Origin: Chroococcidiopsis sp. TS-821
Lineage (GTDB): Bacteria; Cyanobacteriota; Cyanobacteriia; Cyanobacteriales; Chroococcidiopsidaceae
Length of the DNA stretch: 64,000 nt
Assembly (NCBI RefSeq): GCF_002939305.1
Contig: NZ_MVDI01000001.1
Span: forward strand, 1,240,001 to 1,304,000
Direction: 5' to 3'
In this document: positions 8,706 to 18,362 of the stretch, piece by piece
How positions within the stretch are numbered: position 1 is the stretch's first letter
Layout of the letters: each line of letters starts with the position of its first letter
The notes under the pieces: generated by a model
The model's database searches: none
The model's input: only the letters and a program-made list of their open reading frames with translations
What the model was told of the DNA's origin: nothing
Position numbers and translations under genes: made by a program

Positions 8706-9458
8706 ATGATAGACCAAGTTTTTAATTCTCCCTTCAATATAGGGATTGAGGCAACTTTAGTTTTAATTATCCTGATTTTTTTAGAATCAGTACTTTCTGC
8801 AGACAATGCTATTGCGCTAGCGGCGATCGCCCAAGGACTAGAAGATAAAAAGTTAGAACGCCAAGCACTCAACTTTGGTTTAATAGTCGCTTACGTCTTG
8901 CGGATTAGCCTAATTCTGACAGCGACATGGGTAACCAAGTTTTGGCAGTTTGAACTTTTAGGCGCTGCTTATTTACTTTGGCTGGTATTTCAGTATTTTA
9001 CGTCTGATGACAATCCGGAACACGAACATCACGGTCCGCGCTTCGCGAACTTATGGCAAGCTATTCCGGTCATTGCCTTTACTGACTTAGCTTTTTCGCT
9101 CGATAGCGTGACAACAGCGATCGCGGTTTCGCAAGAAAAGTGGCTAGTCATTACAGGTGCCACAATTGGCATTATTACGCTGCGATTTATGGCAGGATTA
9201 TTTATTCGTTGGTTAGATGAATTCGTTCACCTAGAAGACGCCGGTTACGTCACCGTAGCGCTAGTTGGCTTGCGATTGCTATTAAGAGTTGTCAACGAAG
9301 ATTTAGTGCCACCTGAATGGTTGATGATTAGCGCGATCGCGATCGTCCTTGCCTGGGGATTTTCCCGGCGAACCAAACCTGAGATTGCTAACGACGAACC
9401 AGCACAAAATCAACGAGAAGTTGTGCAAGTCGGGGAATCTGAAGGAAATCAGCCTTAA
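8706..9458 (+). CDS. TerC family integral membrane protein
   Basis: A 250-residue polytopic membrane protein. The TerC signature FLESVLSADNAIALAAIAQGL-type segment lies near residues 24-45. A second acidic membrane motif, TDLAFSLDSVTTAIAVS, is near 128-145. About seven hydrophobic segments are visible, with a charged cytoplasmic loop (DNPEHEHHGPR) in the middle and a polar tail. Characterised TerC/Alx/YkoY members export manganese, in part to metallate secreted enzymes, or are associated with tellurite resistance. Mn export fits cyanobacteria, which carry high Mn quotas, but is an inference here. The ATG at 8706 is the natural start. Confidence 0.9.
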   Translation: MIDQVFNSPFNIGIEATLVLIILIFLESVLSADNAIALAAIAQGLEDKKLERQALNFGLIVAYVLRISLILTATWVTKFWQFELLGAAYLLWLVFQYFTSDDNPEHEHHGPRFANLWQAIPVIAFTDLAFSLDSVTTAIAVSQEKWLVITGATIGIITLRFMAGLFIRWLDEFVHLEDAGYVTVALVGLRLLLRVVNEDLVPPEWLMISAIAIVLAWGFSRRTKPEIANDEPAQNQREVVQVGESEGNQP

Positions 9459-9683
9459 AAAAGTAGAAGTATAAAAGCAGAAGGCAGAATATATTCGCCA
9501 TCATACAGTAGGCTAAAGGGTTAAAGGCTCATCCAACTGCTGGTTTTCGAAGTGCCAGTACTTTCGCTTATAGGTTAAATGAATTTAAGGGCTCCAAATT
9601 ATGCGGCAGTGGGAGGAATGATTTTCTAGAAGAATAACACCTTTTGCCTCCTGCCTCCTGCCTTCTGCCTTACTTTAGCTTAT

Positions 9684-10133
9684 TTACTCTCGAATCCAGG
9701 AACTTAAACTAGATTGCCAACTCACAAGTTCTTCGTCTTTAAACCAGAGACTAACTTCTTGGGTTGCGGTTTCGGGAGCATCCGAACCATGAATAATATT
9801 GCGTCCAATATCAACGCCGAAATCACCGCGAATTGTTCCTGGCTCGGCGTTTAAAGGGTTTGTTGCACCAATCATTTTGCGGGCGGCGGCGATTACGCCA
9901 TCACCTTCCCAAACCATCGCCACAACAGGACCAGAGGTAATAAAATCGACGAGTCCTGCAAAAAAGGGCTTTTCCCGATGAACGCCATAATGCTGTTCAG
10001 CAAGTTCGCGGCTAACTTGCATAAACTTTAAGCCAACAAGGGTAAACCCCTTTGCTTCAAAGCGGCTAATAATTTCGCCTACGAGTCCGCGTTGTACGCC
10101 ATCGGGCTTAATGGCTAAAAACGTGCGTTCCAA
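9684..10133 (-). CDS. ndk: Nucleoside diphosphate kinase
   Basis: A 149-residue protein, the full length for Ndk. The active-site stretch [13 protein letters not shown] carries the phospho-accepting His115, and the N-terminal [18 protein letters not shown] is diagnostic. The enzyme transfers the gamma phosphate between NTPs and NDPs through phosphohistidine. It is monocistronic and divergent from speA. The spacer downstream of its stop (toward terC) contains 'gcctcctgcct'-type short direct repeats, a common low-complexity style in this genome. Confidence 0.97.
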   Translation of the reverse strand: MERTFLAIKPDGVQRGLVGEIISRFEAKGFTLVGLKFMQVSRELAEQHYGVHREKPFFAGLVDFITSGPVVAMVWEGDGVIAAARKMIGATNPLNAEPGTIRGDFGVDIGRNIIHGSDAPETATQEVSLWFKDEELVSWQSSLSSWIRE

Positions 10134-10378
10134 GGTTATCTCCTGTAAAGATGAACAACAAAGCGATTAGCATATTAGCTGTTGAAATTTTAAAGCGTTC
10201 AGGAATCAACCTGAAGGTTAACCACAGGTTAAGTTTCAACGCTAACAGCTGAATATTACCGCCATACAACAACAAAAAACAGATTATCTTAGAAAGTCTC
10301 TCTTAGTTCAGAATTCGTTTTGAAATAGATGAGTTAAACTGGCTATTCGTGGGTGAAACTATACGAGGTCAAGACATA

Positions 10379-12442
10379 ATGGGTGTTGAGTTAAGCACAA
10401 ATTCAGCATTAGAGAGCCAGCCGCCTCTTGAACTCCAACCGCAGAAGCAGGAACAAGCTTCTGAAGCTAAAAAGGCAGCAGACAACGGATACAAAGCAAA
10501 GCCAAATCCTAAGAAGTCATTGTCAAATTCTCAAACCGAGTCTTTGCCACAGAGAAAATGGAAAATAGAGGACAGCGAAGCTCTATATCGAATTGATGGC
10601 TGGGGCGAACCTTACTTTTCCATCAATGCTGCTGGTCATGTGACAGTTTCCCCAAAAGGCGATCGCGGTGGCTCTTTAGATTTGTACGAGTTGGTCAACG
10701 CGCTCAAGCAGCGTAATTTATCACTACCATTGCTGATTCGTTTTTCAGATATTTTGGAAGATCGAATTCAGCGATTAAATGCTTGTTTTGCCAAAGCGAT
10801 CGCGCGCTATAACTACCCTGGTGTTTACCGTGGCGTTTATCCTGTCAAGTGCAATCAACAAAAGCACTTAATCGAGGATCTCGTGCGATTTGGTCAACCG
10901 CATCAATTCGGTTTGGAAGCCGGATCGAAGCCGGAACTCATGATTGCTTTGGCTATGCTTAATACCCCTGGTGCGCTTCTCATCTGTAATGGTTATAAGG
11001 ATCGCGAATACATCGAAATTGCCATGCTAGCGACACGCCTAGGGCAAACTCCGATCATTGTCTTAGAGCAGATAGAAGAAGTCGATCTCGTCATCAACGC
11101 GAGTCATCAGCTAGGAATTCGACCGATTTTAGGCGTGCGGGCAAAATTAAGTACGCAAGGAATGGGACGCTGGGGAACATCAAGCGGCGATCGCGCTAAA
11201 TTTGGTCTGACGATTCCTGAAATTATTCAAGCAGTCGATAAGTTACGCGAAGCTAATCTTCTCGATTCATTGCAACTTCTTCACTTCCACATCGGTTCGC
11301 AAATTTCGGCAATTAACGTCATTAAAGATGCGATTCAAGAAGCTAGCCGTATTTATGTCGAGTTAGCTCAACTAGGGGCGAACATGAAGTATCTTGATGT
11401 CGGTGGTGGCTTAGGCGTAGACTACGACGGCTCGCAAACGAACTTCTACGCCTCGAAAAACTACAATATGCAAAATTATGCCAACGACATCGTTGCCGAG
11501 CTAAAAGACGCCTGTGCGGAGCGGAAAATGCCCGTACCAACACTGATTAGTGAAAGTGGTAGAGCGATCGCATCGCATCAATCGATTCTCATTTTTGATG
11601 TGCTGAGTACTTGTGATGTTCCTTCCGGTTCGCCCGAACCACCGCGTCCCGAAGAACCACCCCTAATTCACAACCTGTGGGAAACGTATCAATCGATCAA
11701 CGTTGAAAACTACCAAGAAGCCTATCACGACATTACTCAATTCAAAGAAGAATCGATTAGCCGCTTTAACTTGGGGATTCTAAGCCTGACGGAACGCGCC
11801 CGTGTCGAGCGGATTTACTGGGCTTGCTGCGAGAAGATTATGAGCATTACACGCCAGCAAGAATACGTTCCAGATGACTTGGAAGAACTCGAAAAAATCA
11901 TGGCTTCGATCTACTACGTCAATTTGTCGGTTTTTCAATCAGCACCGGATTGTTGGGCAATCGATCAGTTATTCCCCATCATGCCGATTCACCGCTTGGA
12001 TGAAGAACCAACGCGACGCGGTATTCTAGCCGATTTAACGTGCGATAGTGATGGTAAGATTGACAAGTTTATTGACCTGCGGGATGTCAAGTCAGTTTTA
12101 GAGCTACACGCGTTCAAACCTGACGAACCCTACTACTTAGGAATGTTTCTCAGCGGTGCTTACCAAGAAATTATGGGCAACCTCCACAATTTGTTTGGTG
12201 ACACAAATGCGGTTCACATTCAACTGACGCCCAAAGGCTACCAAATTGAGCACGTTGTTAAAGGTGACACGATGACTGAGGTTGTTGGTTACGTGCAGTA
12301 TGACTCTGAAGATTTGGTAGAAAGTATCCGCCAGCGAACTGAGCAGGCGCTCGAAGAAAAGCGGATTACGCTTGCTGAATCGCAACGACTGCTACAAACT
12401 TATGAGCAGAGCTTGAGTCGATATACTTACTTGTCTCCGTAG
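10379..12442 (+). CDS. speA: Biosynthetic arginine decarboxylase
   Basis: A 687-residue PLP enzyme of the SpeA type (fold III). The PLP lysine lies in YPVKCNQQKHL (Lys157). HFHIGSQ and the SESGRAIASHQ motif form the cofactor/substrate site. It converts arginine to agmatine for polyamine synthesis. I choose the ATG at 10379 (MGVELSTNSALESQ) because GAGG lies about ten bases upstream. A GTG at 10349 would add ten residues with no support. The first roughly 60 residues are polar, low-complexity and probably disordered. The gene is divergent from ndk. Confidence 0.95.
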   Translation: MGVELSTNSALESQPPLELQPQKQEQASEAKKAADNGYKAKPNPKKSLSNSQTESLPQRKWKIEDSEALYRIDGWGEPYFSINAAGHVTVSPKGDRGGSLDLYELVNALKQRNLSLPLLIRFSDILEDRIQRLNACFAKAIARYNYPGVYRGVYPVKCNQQKHLIEDLVRFGQPHQFGLEAGSKPELMIALAMLNTPGALLICNGYKDREYIEIAMLATRLGQTPIIVLEQIEEVDLVINASHQLGIRPILGVRAKLSTQGMGRWGTSSGDRAKFGLTIPEIIQAVDKLREANLLDSLQLLHFHIGSQISAINVIKDAIQEASRIYVELAQLGANMKYLDVGGGLGVDYDGSQTNFYASKNYNMQNYANDIVAELKDACAERKMPVPTLISESGRAIASHQSILIFDVLSTCDVPSGSPEPPRPEEPPLIHNLWETYQSINVENYQEAYHDITQFKEESISRFNLGILSLTERARVERIYWACCEKIMSITRQQEYVPDDLEELEKIMASIYYVNLSVFQSAPDCWAIDQLFPIMPIHRLDEEPTRRGILADLTCDSDGKIDKFIDLRDVKSVLELHAFKPDEPYYLGMFLSGAYQEIMGNLHNLFGDTNAVHIQLTPKGYQIEHVVKGDTMTEVVGYVQYDSEDLVESIRQRTEQALEEKRITLAESQRLLQTYEQSLSRYTYLSP

Positions 12443-12525
12443 ATAGGAGTAGAGGAGCAGGGGAGAATTAATGACACCGATCGCTAGTCGCTAATCGCCA
12501 TTTTCTTACTCCTCGCTCCTTGCCC

Positions 12526-13689
12526 TTAGTTGCCGTTTCCCAGCAATTCAACGATCGCGCGGTGTTCTAATGGCGGTTGTGAGGGTTGGGGATGGCGGGC
12601 GTCAGTAATCAACCAATCGAGAGCTGCGGCTTGCACGTCGATTGTTGCGCCATTTTTATCGACGCAATAACGTCCAAACACTAACTTATCAACCAAGCGA
12701 ACTCCAGGTCCGAGACGAGAATAATCGAAAATCACGCTGTTATCGACCGTAGCGCCGCTGCAGATCCAGCAATTTGGGCCAATCATCGCTGGTCCAATAA
12801 TTTTAGCGCCATCTTCGATGCGCGTCATACCGCCGATGTAAACAGGACCTGTAATATCAACTTTGTCCCAGTTCACTGCCACATTCAGTCCAGTGTAAAT
12901 CCCTGGCGCAACTTCATGACCAGGAATCTCGACATTCTTGATTTCGCGCGAAAGAACACCGCGAATCGCGTGCCAATAGTCAGGGACTTTACCAATATCG
13001 ACCCATTGAAAGTCCATCACTAATCCATAAAATGGCGCGCCGATTTCTACAAGTTTCGGGAATAATTGGCTACCAATATCGTACTGCTCGCCTGAAGGAA
13101 TGTAATCTAAAACTTCTGGTTCAAAAATGTAGATACCTGTACTGATGTTGGTACTTAGCGCTTCTTCAACCGTCGGCTTTTCTTGGAAAGCTTTAACGCG
13201 CCCTGTATCATCGGTGACAACGATACCGTAACTGGAAACTTCCTCGCGGGGAACGGAGCGCATAATCACAGTCGCGATCGCACCTTTGGCTTTGTGCCAT
13301 TTCACTGCGGCAGTGAGATCCAAGTCAATCAACGCATCACCGCACAATACCACAAATGTATCGTCGAAAAATGGGTAAAAATCCTGAATGCGCCGCATTC
13401 CTCCAGCCGATCCAATCGCTTCCCCCACTAATTCACCGTCTTCGATACGCCCTTCAAACGAGTACGCAATCTGTACGCCAAAACGCTGTCCGTCACGAAA
13501 ATAACTTTCAATTTCACCAGCTAGGTGGCTAACGTTGACCATGATTTGGTCAAAACCGTGCTGGCGTAGCAATTCTAAAAGAAACTCCATCACTGGTTTT
13601 TGCAGGATGGGAATCATTGGCTTAGGAATTGTGTAAGTAATTGGACGCACTCGTGTTCCTTTGCCAGCCGCCAAAATCATGGCTTTCAT
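12526..13689 (-). CDS. NDP-sugar synthase (mannose-/glucose-1-phosphate nucleotidyltransferase-like)
   Basis: A 387-residue sugar nucleotidyltransferase. The N-terminal MKAMILAAGKGTRVRPIT is the nucleotide-binding signature; KPMIPILQKPVMEF follows, with GDALIDLDL near residue 115. The C-terminal third (after about 255) has the hexapeptide-like spacing of a left-handed beta-helix (IGGMTRIEDGAKIIGPAMIG). Cyanobacterial homologues are variously annotated as mannose-1-phosphate guanylyltransferase or glucose-1-phosphate thymidylyl/uridylyltransferase; the base and sugar cannot be assigned from sequence. It supplies an activated sugar for envelope polysaccharides. It is monocistronic. Confidence 0.88.
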   Translation of the reverse strand: MKAMILAAGKGTRVRPITYTIPKPMIPILQKPVMEFLLELLRQHGFDQIMVNVSHLAGEIESYFRDGQRFGVQIAYSFEGRIEDGELVGEAIGSAGGMRRIQDFYPFFDDTFVVLCGDALIDLDLTAAVKWHKAKGAIATVIMRSVPREEVSSYGIVVTDDTGRVKAFQEKPTVEEALSTNISTGIYIFEPEVLDYIPSGEQYDIGSQLFPKLVEIGAPFYGLVMDFQWVDIGKVPDYWHAIRGVLSREIKNVEIPGHEVAPGIYTGLNVAVNWDKVDITGPVYIGGMTRIEDGAKIIGPAMIGPNCWICSGATVDNSVIFDYSRLGPGVRLVDKLVFGRYCVDKNGATIDVQAAALDWLITDARHPQPSQPPLEHRAIVELLGNGN

Positions 13690-13796
13690 AAATATTTGCT
13701 CCTCAACCTCATATTTTTATACCTAAGTTAACGGATTGATACTTAATAATCGCTTAAATTTGAGTCTTTAGTCATCATTGAAACCACTGACAGCTA

Positions 13797-13885
13797 TAAG
13801 TAGGTAGCTAGTGGCTAGTTATCAGTTTTGAGAGGTAAAGGGTAAGTGGCTAGTGACTAGTTATTTAATGGCTAGCGATCAATTA
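13797..13885. repeat. Dispersed 'GTGGCTAGTGGCTAGT' type intergenic repeat
   Basis: Short overlapping direct repeats of the type TGGCTAGT / TGACTAGT / TGGCTAGC fill this gap upstream of the sugar nucleotidyltransferase. Related strings occur near 15740-15765, 34155-34180, 40160-40190 and, inverted, 56262-56285. They do not encode protein. Confidence 0.6.
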
Positions 13886-13939
13886 TTGAGTATATGTAGC
13901 AAACAATATTCTTCTCTGCTGCTTCAACTCCCTGACCTC

Positions 13940-14743
13940 TCATGTTGCAGTAATTGTCCGAATTTTAATTTCTTGATAAAACTCATCTTGGGATAATTCT
14001 ACTTTTGACTGTGCTGATAGAAGTAATAATGCCCAGAAAACACTAACGCGTTCTTGGACGGACGCATGGTTTGAGGTTGCAATTGCATGAGAATATTTCG
14101 CTTGAGTCCACAACTCTACCAATTGATCCAGATTAAGCCATTGCTGTTCCTGTAGTTGAGTGTTGTACGTACAAGAATTTAAAAATTGTTCGATCTCTCC
14201 TGCGACCTCGGTGAGATTTTCCTGATGCGCTAACTCTAACGCCTGACGCAGTTGCATACGCGATTGCGGAGAGAACTTACGCGTGCGGGTGTTACTCAAT
14301 GCTGCTTGTTGGGAAAGTTGCAATTGATTTGCCATTAATTGCAGTTGCGCGATCAGTTCTTGCACGGTGACTCGGCGTTTTGGTGGTGGTAAAGCTGCTG
14401 GGCGGCGGCGTAATTGCTGTTCTAAGGGTAAACGGACTCGCGTGCAAGTATCGTTGGTATCTAAAAAATCATCTTCAGCTGGCTGCAGTTCAGCTTGCTG
14501 AGATTCTAGCTCAACTAGAGTGTTGGCCTTGAACAACACAAGCATTGAAGCCGATAAGAAGGCTTGCCCTGATTGTGATAAGTTTCTTTCCGAGGCTGTT
14601 TGTGTTGTTTCATCAATGGCAAAAACCACACTTAAGTAACGATCGATGACGTCAATTACTTGAACATCCCAAGGATCAATTTCTCCTTTTTCGGCAAGCT
14701 CAATCAAGTGCGTGATTTTTGCTAGTAGTTGCGCAGCGTCCAT
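13940..14743 (-). CDS. scpA: Segregation and condensation protein A (ScpA)
   Basis: A 267-residue kleisin-like protein. The N-terminal part (AAQLLAKITHLIELAEKGEIDPWDVQVIDVIDRYL) shows the ScpA motif of a helix followed by an acidic I-D-x-x-D/V segment. The middle is Gln-rich and helical (VTVQELIAQLQLMANQLQLSQQ). The C-terminal part resembles a winged-helix region (VSVFWALLLLSAQSKVELSQDEFYQEI) that would bind the SMC head. ScpA bridges SMC heads in chromosome condensation. No scpB is adjacent. Cyanobacterial ScpA is divergent, so the assignment is good but not certain. Confidence 0.85.
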   Translation of the reverse strand: MDAAQLLAKITHLIELAEKGEIDPWDVQVIDVIDRYLSVVFAIDETTQTASERNLSQSGQAFLSASMLVLFKANTLVELESQQAELQPAEDDFLDTNDTCTRVRLPLEQQLRRRPAALPPPKRRVTVQELIAQLQLMANQLQLSQQAALSNTRTRKFSPQSRMQLRQALELAHQENLTEVAGEIEQFLNSCTYNTQLQEQQWLNLDQLVELWTQAKYSHAIATSNHASVQERVSVFWALLLLSAQSKVELSQDEFYQEIKIRTITAT

Positions 14744-15083
14744 AGGTTAGAGGTCAAAGATCAGCGCTTGGACTCAGGGGATAACAGCGATTCAAAATTT
14801 CTAGTGTCATATTACTTACAACTTTTCTGCTTGCGTACTCTCAATACGTTATTGAAGAGAATTGTAGGGAATAGTAATGTTTTAAACAACGGAGAAAACA
14901 TCTGAAAGTTCAGTAATAGTTGCGATCGCATTCGGACGTAGCATACAGAATGCCAGCGCCATTGCCAAAATCTTCTAAATTTTACAGGGGAATAAATCAG
15001 TCAGAGTTATCTCGTTATGATTCGGTAAGTTATCCTAACCCGTTTTAAGATCCAAATTAGGGTACAAGTAACGAGCGAGCAAT
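14744..15083. other. Divergent spacer between scpA and pdxH
   Basis: 340 nt without a gene. It contains a short inverted repeat (ATGTTTT...AAAACAT, about 14877-14904) and one HIP1 site. No known RNA element was recognised. Confidence 0.5.
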
Positions 15084-15728
15084 ATGAGTATCAGCGTAGC
15101 AGATCTTCGTAAAGACTATACTTTACAAGGCTTTCAAGAAAAAGACGCCGATCCTAATCCGTTTAAACAGTTTCAAACATGGTTTGACCAAGCATTAGCT
15201 GCTGAGTTACCTGAACCCAACGCAATGACTTTAGCAACTGCTACTCCTGATGGGTGTCCTTCGGCGCGAATGGTTCTGTTGAAAGACTTTGACGAACGCG
15301 GCTTTGTCTTTTTCACAAACTACCACAGTCAAAAAGGACAAGAACTCGCAGCAAATCCGCAAGCCGCTCTCGTTTTTTGGTGGGCAGAACTCGAACGCCA
15401 AGTCCGCATCGAAGGGCGCGTAGAAAAAACGTCTGATGCGGAATCTGAAGCATATTTTCAAAGTCGCCCGTTAAATAGTCGTTTGGGGGCTTGGGCGTCG
15501 GAACAAAGTCAAGTTATCGCAAATCGTGAAGTTTTGGAACAGCGCATGCAGGAACTTAAAAGTAAGTACGAACACGAGGAAGTTCCGCGACCACCTCACT
15601 GGGGAGGATATCGTGTCATTCCCAACACGATTGAATTTTGGCAAGGACGCCCTAGCCGACTGCACGATCGCCTGAACTATCGCCGTCAGGAAGATGGTAG
15701 TTGGTTGATTGAGCGTTTGTCTCCGTGA
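15084..15728 (+). CDS. pdxH: Pyridoxine/pyridoxamine 5'-phosphate oxidase
   Basis: A 214-residue FMN-dependent oxidase, the full family length. Conserved parts visible are the N-terminal [10 protein letters not shown] and the FMN-binding [21 protein letters not shown] with [11 protein letters not shown]. Also visible are [10 protein letters not shown] and the C-terminal signature [17 protein letters not shown]. It makes pyridoxal 5'-phosphate from PNP or PMP, supplying PLP enzymes such as SpeA in this window. The ATG start gives the standard N-terminus. It stands alone, convergent with the DUF3153 gene. Confidence 0.96.
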   Translation: MSISVADLRKDYTLQGFQEKDADPNPFKQFQTWFDQALAAELPEPNAMTLATATPDGCPSARMVLLKDFDERGFVFFTNYHSQKGQELAANPQAALVFWWAELERQVRIEGRVEKTSDAESEAYFQSRPLNSRLGAWASEQSQVIANREVLEQRMQELKSKYEHEEVPRPPHWGGYRVIPNTIEFWQGRPSRLHDRLNYRRQEDGSWLIERLSP

Positions 15729-15800
15729 CTAGGGGTGAGGGAAAGAGTGGTGAGGGGTTAGTGGCTAGAGAAATTTATATTAGTTTTCTTGCCAAGCTTT

Positions 15801-16634
15801 TTAGGTTGTTTTACTCTCAGGAGTTAAGCTTTGTGCTACTTGAGTGGTGGGATCGGGCATGAAACGGTAGCGTAAGTAGATTCCGGAAGCGACGAATAGG
15901 ATGATGATGAAACCCCCAATTCCTAACGGGTTAGGTAGCCAGAAAATAGCTTCGAGGTGATTGAGTTCCCCAGGAAGCAGTCGCCATACGAGTTGTTTTT
16001 CGACAATTTCAGGCGATATGGCATTTTCGTCGGTTTCGACGCTTCTTGCGCCCCAAGGAGTATTTAAGCGAAACTCTAAATCCAGAATCTCGGTGGGGTT
16101 AACGAGGACGTTACCGTTCGTCGAGATTAAGGAAAGCGATCGCAAATCTAATTCATAAACTAAGCGATTGCGGAGCAAGAATATAAAGTTATTTTGATTG
16201 AGGTCGAGTTGCGATTGAACAACAGGTAATTCGGATGATTGGGTAACAGCAGTATTTGTTTTAGCCGTTGGATGAAAGAATTCATTAAATTTAGATACGA
16301 GTTCTGCACCGTTATTAAAAGGAATTGTGACGGTGAGTTCTTCACTAGAAACGCGCTTAACTTTGCCATCGAGTTTGCGCGCGCGACGTTCGATGCTATT
16401 TAACCATTCTGTTGCTGAATCGCCGCTAAAAGTCATGAGGCGATCGCTGAGTTTGATATGCTGGACAATTTCGCCATGATTGGGGCTATCAAAGTTGATG
16501 CTAGCTTGATACTGCACGCACCCTGAAAGCAGCAGCGATGCTAAGAGGATAATCCACAGTATCCGCCATCGTGCTAAAAATCGAAGTACTTTACGCAAAA
16601 TGCGAGTTTTATGCATTGTCAAAATCGCGGACAT
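15801..16634 (-). CDS. DUF3153 lipoprotein
   Basis: A 277-residue protein of the cyanobacterial DUF3153 family. A positively charged N-terminus and hydrophobic stretch (about 20-38) end in the lipobox LLLSGC, so it is probably lipid-modified. A second hydrophobic segment near 240-260 (GIGGFIIILFVASGIYLRYRF) anchors the C-terminus. AGGAGG ends four nt before the ATG at 16634, supporting this start over an internal ATG at 16616. Only 16 nt separate it from the TPR gene upstream, so the two form an operon. The function is unknown; homologues occur in cyanobacteria and plastid-bearing organisms. Confidence 0.82.
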   Translation of the reverse strand: MSAILTMHKTRILRKVLRFLARWRILWIILLASLLLSGCVQYQASINFDSPNHGEIVQHIKLSDRLMTFSGDSATEWLNSIERRARKLDGKVKRVSSEELTVTIPFNNGAELVSKFNEFFHPTAKTNTAVTQSSELPVVQSQLDLNQNNFIFLLRNRLVYELDLRSLSLISTNGNVLVNPTEILDLEFRLNTPWGARSVETDENAISPEIVEKQLVWRLLPGELNHLEAIFWLPNPLGIGGFIIILFVASGIYLRYRFMPDPTTQVAQSLTPESKTT

Positions 16635-16650
16635 TCATCCTCCTATCGAT

Positions 16651-17172
16651 TTAAATCGACCATATTAACCCAGCAAGTGTTAACGCGATCGCAATGAGCG
16701 CTACCCAGATAAAGCGATTATCTTTTGTATTCACTTTACTTGGATCGAGCGGTTCAGGAATTGCGGGTGTTGGCGATGGGCGTTTTCTACTCACCGTACT
16801 ACTACTTAATCGCGTTTGACTTTCATTATCAGGTAACGCGCCCAAGTCAGGAATTTGTGTTAACCATTCTTGAGGGCGTTTAAGTTGTGGTGCTTGTAAT
16901 ATGTAAAGTAATCGCCGCGCTTGTTTGCTGGTTTCTGGATGCGGATGGCGTTTGAGTTGTTCGCACAGTGCAATGGCTTGCTGTTGTTGTCCAGCGGCTT
17001 CATACGCTGTGACTAGCCATATTTGAATTTCTCCTCCTAACCGAGTATTTCGGGCAATAAGGGCGCTGGCTTTTTCCAAATGTTGTACCGATTCGCGGTA
17101 CTTTCCCCGTTCAAACGCGGCTTTTCCTGCTTGATACTCCGTTTTTGCGATCGCTTGTGGTTCAGAAGTCAC
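16651..17172 (-). CDS. TPR-repeat protein with C-terminal membrane anchor
   Basis: A 173-residue protein. Residues about 8-90 contain two to three TPR-like helix pairs (AGKAAFERGKYRESVQHLEK; WLVTAYEAAGQQQQAIALCEQL). A polar linker follows, and a single C-terminal transmembrane helix (FIWVALIAIALTLAGLIWSI) faces the N-terminal domain toward the cytosol. It lies directly upstream of the DUF3153 lipoprotein gene (16 nt), so a shared envelope or thylakoid-related role is plausible. No specific function is recognised. Confidence 0.78.
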   Translation of the reverse strand: MTSEPQAIAKTEYQAGKAAFERGKYRESVQHLEKASALIARNTRLGGEIQIWLVTAYEAAGQQQQAIALCEQLKRHPHPETSKQARRLLYILQAPQLKRPQEWLTQIPDLGALPDNESQTRLSSSTVSRKRPSPTPAIPEPLDPSKVNTKDNRFIWVALIAIALTLAGLIWSI

Positions 17173-17378
17173 TTTTCCTATTTACAATACCTTCTTTCTT
17201 GATATTGCCACTTTCAGAAGGTTTGCGGAATCTCCAGAAGTAAAATTCTGAGAATTTTGAGTTTTAGGTAGCTGAGCTTCTACGTTCGTGCAATTTTCAA
17301 TGTGCAGTTGATCGAGGTTATTTTTTTATTTCTTTGAGTATTCTAAACTAGAGTGAGCGATCGCAACTTTTGAATTTT

Positions 17379-17407
17379 GTTTAGTATATATTTTATACAT
17401 ACTAAAC
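17379..17407. repeat. AT-rich inverted repeat at the methyltransferase stop
   Basis: GTTTAGTAT (17379-17387) and ATACTAAAC (17399-17407) are perfectly complementary and span the stop codon of the minus-strand gene. No T-run follows in the gene's direction. It may stabilise the mRNA 3' end or act as a weak terminator. Confidence 0.45.
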
Positions 17408-18190
17408 TTTTCGAGCAAAGAAAATCTTCCGATAGTTAGTTGCTAAAGGATTTTTTGAAAGCACAGGTGGAAATAAAACATGTTTATTAACTAATTTTTG
17501 AGAAAAGTTCTTTTCCTGCACTACTCTTACTACAAAACCAACTGATTCTAGCAACGAGGGAAAGTTATCTCCATATATTCGTAAGTGATCCCACTGACCA
17601 AATACCCTTTTTCGTTCTTCTGGAGTAATAATAGTTGAATCTTCAAATGTTTCTTTTAAATTATCTTGTTGAGGCACTGTTATTATTGCGCATCCGCCTA
17701 CACTTAAAACCCGATAAATTTCTTGCATGGCCTTAGTATCATTAGGAACATGCTCGAGAACATCACAAGCTATTACCAGGTCAAAAGCTTCATCTTGTAC
17801 AGCAGACATATCTGATATGTCTAGTTTCATGTCTAATCCTTCAACAAGATAGTCCGCAGTTACATACTTAGAAGCATATTTGGGAAAAGTGCTTTTGAGT
17901 GCTTTCTCAGGAGCAAAATGAAGTACTCTTTTATTTTGAACAATATCCTGGTAAGTTAATCCATTAATAGATGATAAAGCGGCAACAAGTAATCGATGGC
18001 GAACTTCTGAGCGACATTCAGGACATATGGTATACGGATGCCAACAATCACTGATAAAATGCCGACCTTGCCAACCACAAAGATTGCATTCTACAATTTT
18101 AGGATATGCAAGATAAGCGCGCTTTGATACTAACTTTAATTGGCGAAATACTTGACTTGGAAGCTTCAATACATCAGAGGAAACAGCCAT
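17402..18190 (-). CDS. Class I SAM-dependent methyltransferase with N-terminal zinc-knuckle-like motif
   Basis: A 262-residue protein. Residues about 33-65 hold two CxxC pairs (CNLCGW ... CPEC) typical of a small zinc-binding module. A Methyltransf_11-type Rossmann domain follows: motif I is degenerate (VLHFAPEKALK), then DISDMSAVQDEAFDLVIACDVLEHVPND. DVLEHV is the motif IV of this family. Similar proteins occur in polysaccharide or lipid modification clusters; the substrate is not predictable. Codon usage looks more AT-rich than the neighbours and the gene stands alone, which could mean transfer. It is divergent from gap. Confidence 0.8.
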   Translation of the reverse strand: MAVSSDVLKLPSQVFRQLKLVSKRAYLAYPKIVECNLCGWQGRHFISDCWHPYTICPECRSEVRHRLLVAALSSINGLTYQDIVQNKRVLHFAPEKALKSTFPKYASKYVTADYLVEGLDMKLDISDMSAVQDEAFDLVIACDVLEHVPNDTKAMQEIYRVLSVGGCAIITVPQQDNLKETFEDSTIITPEERKRVFGQWDHLRIYGDNFPSLLESVGFVVRVVQEKNFSQKLVNKHVLFPPVLSKNPLATNYRKIFFARKV

Positions 18191-18362
18191 AAGTCAATTC
18201 AACCTTACTTTGGTAAAGTTTGTACTATCCTGCTACAAAAATTCTATGAAGTCAATTAAGATTTATTACAAATAATTCTTATTTTTGTCGTGTTATAGGT
18301 TACTGCAACAATGGCTATTAGCTGTTAGTAGTAAGCAATTCATACTAAATAACAGTAAAGCA

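Noticed and set aside
10349-10378. GTG start ten codons upstream of speA
   Set aside because: The ATG at 10379 has a GAGG at good distance; the extension adds nothing conserved.
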